A program made the translations under genes and the position numbers. Shown here in pieces: positions 4,366-7,443 of a DNA stretch of 7,443 nucleotides. The DNA comes from CAYHPY01 sp964358485. GTDB lineage: Bacteria > Elusimicrobiota > Elusimicrobia > UBA1565 > UBA9628. The first letter of the stretch is position 1, and each line of letters opens with the position of its first letter. The DNA lies in assembly GCA_964358485.1 (NCBI GenBank), contig CAYHPY010000144.1:1-7443 (forward strand). The letters are read 5' to 3'. A model generated the notes under the pieces. The model was not told the DNA's origin, made no database searches, and saw nothing but the letters and a program-made list of their open reading frames with translations.

Positions 4366-6599
4366 GGCGCGTTTCCCCCCTCCATGGCCTGGGGGAAGTT
4401 CTTGCGCAGGTGCTCGTCGATGAGGTCGAACTGGATCTCCCAGCGGTTGGAGCCGTCGGGCTTGTGGATGAAGCCCTTGACCTCGAGGATGCTCAGCAGA
4501 TTCGTGGCGCGGGCCGAGGAACCGAAATGTGATTTGAGCAGATCCTGGGAAACGCGCCGGCGTTCCATGACGAGCTTGAGGGCCTGGGAGAACTCAAGGG
4601 CGGTGACCCCGAAGGAGGCCAAATCGGCCTCCCCCTGCTGGGGCATGGTGTCCAGGGCGGGATAGGCGGGCTTGCCTTTGGAGGAGAGGTCTGCGACCAC
4701 GCGATTGATCTCCTCCTCAGAAACGTAGGCGCCCTGGCCCCGGATTGGTTTTTGGGAGCCGGGGGCCAGGTAGAGAAGGTCGCCGCGGCCTTGCAGGGAC
4801 TCGGCCCCGGAGCAGTCCAGGATGACCTTCGAGTCGATCTTGGTGATGACCTGCAGGGCGATGCGGCTGGTGAGGTTGGCCTTGATGACGCCGGTGATGA
4901 CGTCCACCGAGGGCCGTTGGGTGGCCAGGACCAGGTGGATGCCCACCGCGCGGGCCATCTGGGCCAGGCGCTGGATGGAATCCTCGACGGTGTCGGGCGC
5001 CACGAGCATGATGTCCGCCAGCTCGTCGATGACCACCACGATGAAGAAGGCGGGAGGCTCTCCGCGCTTGGCGGCTTCCTTGTTGAAGGACTCGATGTTG
5101 CGCACGCCGTAGGCTTGAAAGCGGATGTAGCGGCCCTCCATGACCTTGACCATGGCCTGAAGGGACTTGGCGGCATCCTTGGCGTTGGTGACCACCTGCA
5201 CGTTTTCCGAGGGGGTCATGGGATCGAAAAGATGCGGGATGCCGTTGTAGAAGCTCAGCTCCAGGCGCTTGGGGTCGATCATCAGGAACTTGACCTCGTC
5301 GGGCCGCGCGCGGAAAAGCATGGACAGGATCAGGGAGTGCATGAGGACCGACTTGCCGGAGTTGGTCGCGCCGGCGACCAGCAGGTGCGGCATCTTTTGG
5401 AGGTCGGCCACCAGCGGCGCCCCGTCGGCGGAGAGGCCCACCGCGAAGGACAGCAAAGACGCTCCCGGGCTCAGCCCCGGGGTCTCCAGGATCTCGCGCA
5501 GGACGACCTGGGCCGGGCGGGCGTTGGGAATCTCGATGCCGACCGCGGCCTTGCCGGGGATGGGCGCCTCGATGCGGATGCCCTTGGCCTTCATGGCCAG
5601 GGCCAGATCGTTGGCCAGGGAGACGATGGAACTGACTTTGACCCCCGGGGCGGGGCTGATCTCGTAGCGGGTGATGACCGGGCCCGGAGCGTATTCCGTG
5701 ACCCGGGCGTCGACGCCGAAATTCTTGAGGGTCGTCTCCAGGTTGCGGATGGCCTCGGCGATTTCGCCCTCGTCCGGCCGTCCTGCGTCCCGGCTCTTGG
5801 CGGGGGCCTTGAGCAGGTCCAGCGATGGCAATTCAAACGCCCCGGGCGGAGCCGGACGCGGCTGGTCCCGGGGCGTTTCCGTTTTTTCGGCGGGAACGGC
5901 CTTCTTCGGCGATAAAGGGGACACCACTTTAGTGGTGTCCCCTTTATCGCCGTTGGTTCCGTTGATTCTCTCTTCGTCCCCCGCCGGCGCCGGTTCCCGC
6001 TTGGGCCCCGCCGCGCGGGCCTTGGCCACCTCGTCGGCCAAATCCTTCCGGGCGCGCGTCCACCCTTGGTAATCATCGGCTACGACGCGGGCGACCCAGG
6101 CCGCGCCCTTGGCCCAGCGGATGTCGAGCAACACATGGGCCGAGACGCCCGCGACCGTGACCGCGACCAGCATGGCGCCGAAGGTCCCGACGGCCGGAGC
6201 CAGGATGGAGGAAATCGCCAAGCCCGTCGTCCCCCCCGCTCCGGGAACGGCGCCGAGCCATTCCCCGAAGATGGACCCCACGGCGGAGACGGCCGCCACG
6301 GCGGTGGCCGAGCCGACCGTCACCGTGATCCAGCCCGGAGCTTCCGGGGCCTTGAAGCGGACCAGGAGGGCGTTGAGCAGGAGCAAGGGGAGCAGATACG
6401 CCGAATAGCCGAAGAATTCGAAAAGGTGGCTGGCCAGCACCGCCCCGACCATGCCCGCGGAATTGGGGGCGGCCAGGGACCAGGAGAGATAGACCGTCAG
6501 GCAGAGGACGGCGACCGCGCCCGCCAAAGTCGCGCGGGCTTCTCGCCGCTTTTTGCTCCCCTTGGCCTGGGTCTTGTAGTGGTGCAGGAAATTACCCAA
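4362..6599 (-). CDS. ftsK: DNA translocase FtsK/SpoIIIE
   Basis: A 745-residue septal DNA pump that clears and aligns chromosomes at division. The N-terminal membrane domain has four hydrophobic segments (about 24-45, 52-82, 90-117 and 126-160). A low-complexity linker (about 175-275) contains the residues encoded by the 46-bp palindrome (217-231). The alpha-domain follows (NLETTLKNFGVDARV, PGPVITRYEISPAPGVKVS), then the RecA-like motor. Walker A is GATNSGKS (410-417) and Walker B is VVVIDELADI (521-530, D525/E526), with LATQRPSVDVITG (558-570) and ANLTSRIALQV after it. The C-terminal gamma winged helix, which reads KOPS-type polarity signals, is present (LVMERRRVSQDLLKSHFG, 676-693; RATNLLSILEVKGFIHK, 697-713). 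The length is typical of compact FtsK proteins. The start is TTG at 6599-6597 behind GAGGA; the accB stop is in frame four codons upstream and the next Met is residue 50, after the first membrane segment, so TTG is the only reasonable choice. It is sandwiched between accB and lolA. Confidence 0.97.
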   Translation of the reverse strand: MGNFLHHYKTQAKGSKKRREARATLAGAVAVLCLTVYLSWSLAAPNSAGMVGAVLASHLFEFFGYSAYLLPLLLLNALLVRFKAPEAPGWITVTVGSATAVAAVSAVGSIFGEWLGAVPGAGGTTGLAISSILAPAVGTFGAMLVAVTVAGVSAHVLLDIRWAKGAAWVARVVADDYQGWTRARKDLADEVAKARAAGPKREPAPAGDEERINGTNGDKGDTTKVVSPLSPKKAVPAEKTETPRDQPRPAPPGAFELPSLDLLKAPAKSRDAGRPDEGEIAEAIRNLETTLKNFGVDARVTEYAPGPVITRYEISPAPGVKVSSIVSLANDLALAMKAKGIRIEAPIPGKAAVGIEIPNARPAQVVLREILETPGLSPGASLLSFAVGLSADGAPLVADLQKMPHLLVAGATNSGKSVLMHSLILSMLFRARPDEVKFLMIDPKRLELSFYNGIPHLFDPMTPSENVQVVTNAKDAAKSLQAMVKVMEGRYIRFQAYGVRNIESFNKEAAKRGEPPAFFIVVVIDELADIMLVAPDTVEDSIQRLAQMARAVGIHLVLATQRPSVDVITGVIKANLTSRIALQVITKIDSKVILDCSGAESLQGRGDLLYLAPGSQKPIRGQGAYVSEEEINRVVADLSSKGKPAYPALDTMPQQGEADLASFGVTALEFSQALKLVMERRRVSQDLLKSHFGSSARATNLLSILEVKGFIHKPDGSNRWEIQFDLIDEHLRKNFPQAMEGGNAP
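5907..5952. repeat. 46-bp perfect palindrome inside ftsK (REP/RPE-like insertion)
   Basis: The arms 5907-5928 and 5931-5952 are exact 22-bp reverse complements around a 2-nt centre (TT on the plus strand). The core of each arm is AGGGGACACCACT or its complement. The element lies wholly within ftsK, in the linker between the membrane domain and the motor, and encodes residues 217-231 (GDKGDTTKVVSPLSP). Read from the other strand in the corresponding frame it would encode almost the same peptide, with Leu for the central Lys; one of the three frames contains a stop. Linker sequence around it is Pro/Ala/Glu-rich and unrelated. The size and perfection resemble REP-type elements moved by Y1/RAYT transposases or Rickettsia palindromic elements; membership of a particular family is inferred. 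No transposase is in the window and no second copy is seen here. Confidence 0.85.
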
Positions 6600-6602
6600 G
6601 GA

Positions 6603-6607
6603 TCCTC
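6603..6607 (-). promoter_or_regulatory. Ribosome binding site supporting the TTG start of ftsK
   Basis: GAGGA on the minus strand, three nucleotides before the TTG at 6599. It sits inside the 9-nt gap between the accB stop and ftsK. The spacing is short, but this is the only Shine-Dalgarno-like sequence between the in-frame accB stop and the first membrane segment, so it decides the start. Confidence 0.6.
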
Positions 6608-6608
6608 G

Positions 6609-7109
6609 TTAGGACCGCTGGATGGCGAAGAGGTCCTGCCCGGACTTGACGGGTTTCCCGTTTTCGACGAACGCCCTCAGGAGGATTCCGGGAAACTCAG
6701 CCTTGATTTCGTTGAAGACCTTCATCGCCTCGATCATGCAGATGACTTGCCCGGGTTTGACGAGGTCCCCTTCCTTGACGAAGGGAGGCGAGGACGGGGA
6801 CGGAGCGCGGTAGAAAATTCCCATCATCGGGGCTTTCACCCCGGTGGCGCCGGCCGGCACGCCCCCCGCCGACGGCGCGGGAGCCGGAGCTCCCGCGGCG
6901 GGAGCCGGAGCTCCCCCCGCGGGGGCCGCCACCAGCTGGGCCGAAGGCGCGGGTTGCGCGCCCCGGCGGACCAGCCGGACCTTCCGATCCTCTTCCTCGA
7001 GCTCGAGCGTCTCGAGGCCGTGGTCCGTCATGAATTGATAGAGGGACTTCAGGCGCTCCAGCGCCCCACCCGACCCGTTGTCGGACTTCGCTCCCTCTTT
7101 CTTGGCCAT
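6609..7109 (-). CDS. accB: Biotin carboxyl carrier protein of acetyl-CoA carboxylase
   Basis: A 166-residue subunit of acetyl-CoA carboxylase. It carries CO2 on biotin between biotin carboxylase and the carboxyltransferase to make malonyl-CoA for fatty-acid synthesis. The N-terminal region (16-50) has the usual helical start and a short strand, KVRLVRRG. A Pro/Ala/Gly hinge (51-88) leads to the biotinyl domain (89-166). The domain contains VKAPMMGIFYRAPSPSSPPFVKEGD (91-115), including the characteristic BCCP 'thumb' (PSPSSPPF), and the biotinylation motif EAMK with acceptor lysine K130. It closes with IKAEFPGILLRAFVENGKPV. The length matches E. coli AccB (156). The ATG (7109-7107) lies 2 nt after the pnp stop with no strong ribosome site, so coupled reinitiation is likely. 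The usual partner accC does not follow; ftsK does. Confidence 0.96.
   Translation of the reverse strand: MAKKEGAKSDNGSGGALERLKSLYQFMTDHGLETLELEEEDRKVRLVRRGAQPAPSAQLVAAPAGGAPAPAAGAPAPAPSAGGVPAGATGVKAPMMGIFYRAPSPSSPPFVKEGDLVKPGQVICMIEAMKVFNEIKAEFPGILLRAFVENGKPVKSGQDLFAIQRS
6879..6915. repeat. Short direct repeat in the accB hinge
   Basis: Two copies of the 16-bp sequence GGGAGCCGGAGCTCCC (6879-6894 and 6900-6915) are spaced with a 21-bp period. Together they encode the Ala/Pro hinge GAPAPAAGAPAPAP of AccB. The period is a multiple of three, so copy-number change would keep frame. It is most simply a slippage-prone low-complexity linker. Confidence 0.7.
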
Positions 7110-7111
7110 AA

Positions 7112-7443
7112 TTACCGCCGCCGTCCCCCGCCGTGGCTCTCGCGCCGGGGTCCGCGGGGTCCGTCGCGGCGCGGCGGGCGGTCCCCGGGGGCTCCTTCGG
7201 AGCCGGGGGAGAGGACGGCTTTGCGGGAGAGGCGGATCTTGCCGTCCCCGTCGACCTCCAGCACCTTCACCTCGACCTCGTCGCCCTCGTGGAGCACGTC
7301 CTCGACGCGGTTGACCCGTTCCACGGCGATCTGCGAGATGTGGAGCAGGCCCTCGCGGCCGGGGAAGATTTCGACGAACGCGCCGAACTCCTTGATGGAG
7401 ACGACGTGTCCCTTGTAGATCTTGCCGATCTCGGCTTCCTGGG
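7112..7443 (-). CDS. pnp: Polyribonucleotide nucleotidyltransferase, C-terminal S1 domain (cut by window edge)
   Basis: The last 109 residues of PNPase, the phosphorolytic 3'-5' exoribonuclease of the RNA degradosome. The visible part is the S1 RNA-binding domain: EIGKIYKGHVVSIKEFGAF, then VEIFPGREGLLHISQIAVER, then VEDVLHEGDEVEVKVLEVD and GKIRLSRKAVL. These match the PNPase consensus closely, including 'PG.eGL.HISqia..RV'. A 30-residue tail rich in Arg, Gly and Pro follows and ends in GGGRRR, which probably adds non-specific RNA affinity. The TAA stop (7114-7112) is 2 nt before accB. The catalytic RNase PH domains and the KH domain lie outside the window. A generic S1 protein is possible in principle, but the match is to PNPase. 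Confidence 0.92.
   Translation of the reverse strand, partial: QEAEIGKIYKGHVVSIKEFGAFVEIFPGREGLLHISQIAVERVNRVEDVLHEGDEVEVKVLEVDGDGKIRLSRKAVLSPGSEGAPGDRPPRRDGPRGPRRESHGGGRRR

Noticed and set aside
5882..5889. A6-C run in ftsK as a programmed frameshift site
   Set aside because: The codon phase (GAA AAA ACG) is not the canonical slippery register, the palindrome hairpin is upstream of it in the mRNA rather than downstream, and the zero frame is needed for the motor domain.
5907..5952. The ftsK palindrome as a transcription terminator
   Set aside because: It lies in mid-gene with no T-run following on either strand, and the FtsK reading frame continues intact through it.
7190..7204. GGCTCC-TTC-GGAGCC inverted repeat near the end of pnp
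   Set aside because: It is short, lies inside the coding tail, has no T-run and is expected in such GC-rich sequence.

Overview
The window is a high-GC stretch, about 65% by eye, from a bacterium with an outer membrane. It is almost fully coding and every gene lies on the minus strand, so transcription runs from the right edge to the left. The outer-membrane inference rests on a LolA-type lipoprotein chaperone and a secreted POTRA-containing protein. The phylum cannot be fixed from the sequence. The gene order and the Ala/Pro/Lys-rich style would suit a high-GC member of Elusimicrobiota or a related deep diderm lineage, but this is a weak inference.

In transcription order the window holds: the C-terminal S1 end of polynucleotide phosphorylase (pnp, cut by the right edge); biotin carboxyl carrier protein (accB); the DNA translocase ftsK; a lolA-like chaperone; a RodZ-like membrane HTH protein; phosphatidylglycerophosphate synthase (pgsA); phosphatidylglycerophosphatase A (pgpA); and an unfamiliar secreted POTRA protein. 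These eight genes are joined by gaps of 9 nt or less, or by stop/start overlaps (GTGA, GTGA, ATGA, TTGA), so they read as one translationally coupled operon. The theme is envelope and division housekeeping: malonyl-CoA supply (AccB), phosphatidylglycerol synthesis in two consecutive steps (PgsA then PgpA), lipoprotein export (LolA), cell shape (RodZ-like) and chromosome segregation at the septum (FtsK).

After the operon comes the only real intergenic gap (450-553). It is AT-richer and contains a 19-bp perfect palindrome overlapping a possible -10 box. It leads into a separate gene for an acyl-CoA dehydrogenase, which is cut by the left edge.

The most unusual structure is a perfect 46-bp palindrome (22-bp arms, 2-nt centre) inside ftsK, in frame, in the low-constraint linker between the membrane domain and the motor. 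It looks like an inserted palindromic repeat element (REP/RPE-like) that became protein-coding. The second item of interest is the uncharacterised POTRA protein at the end of the operon. I see no defence system, CRISPR array, RNA gene, transposase gene or prophage.
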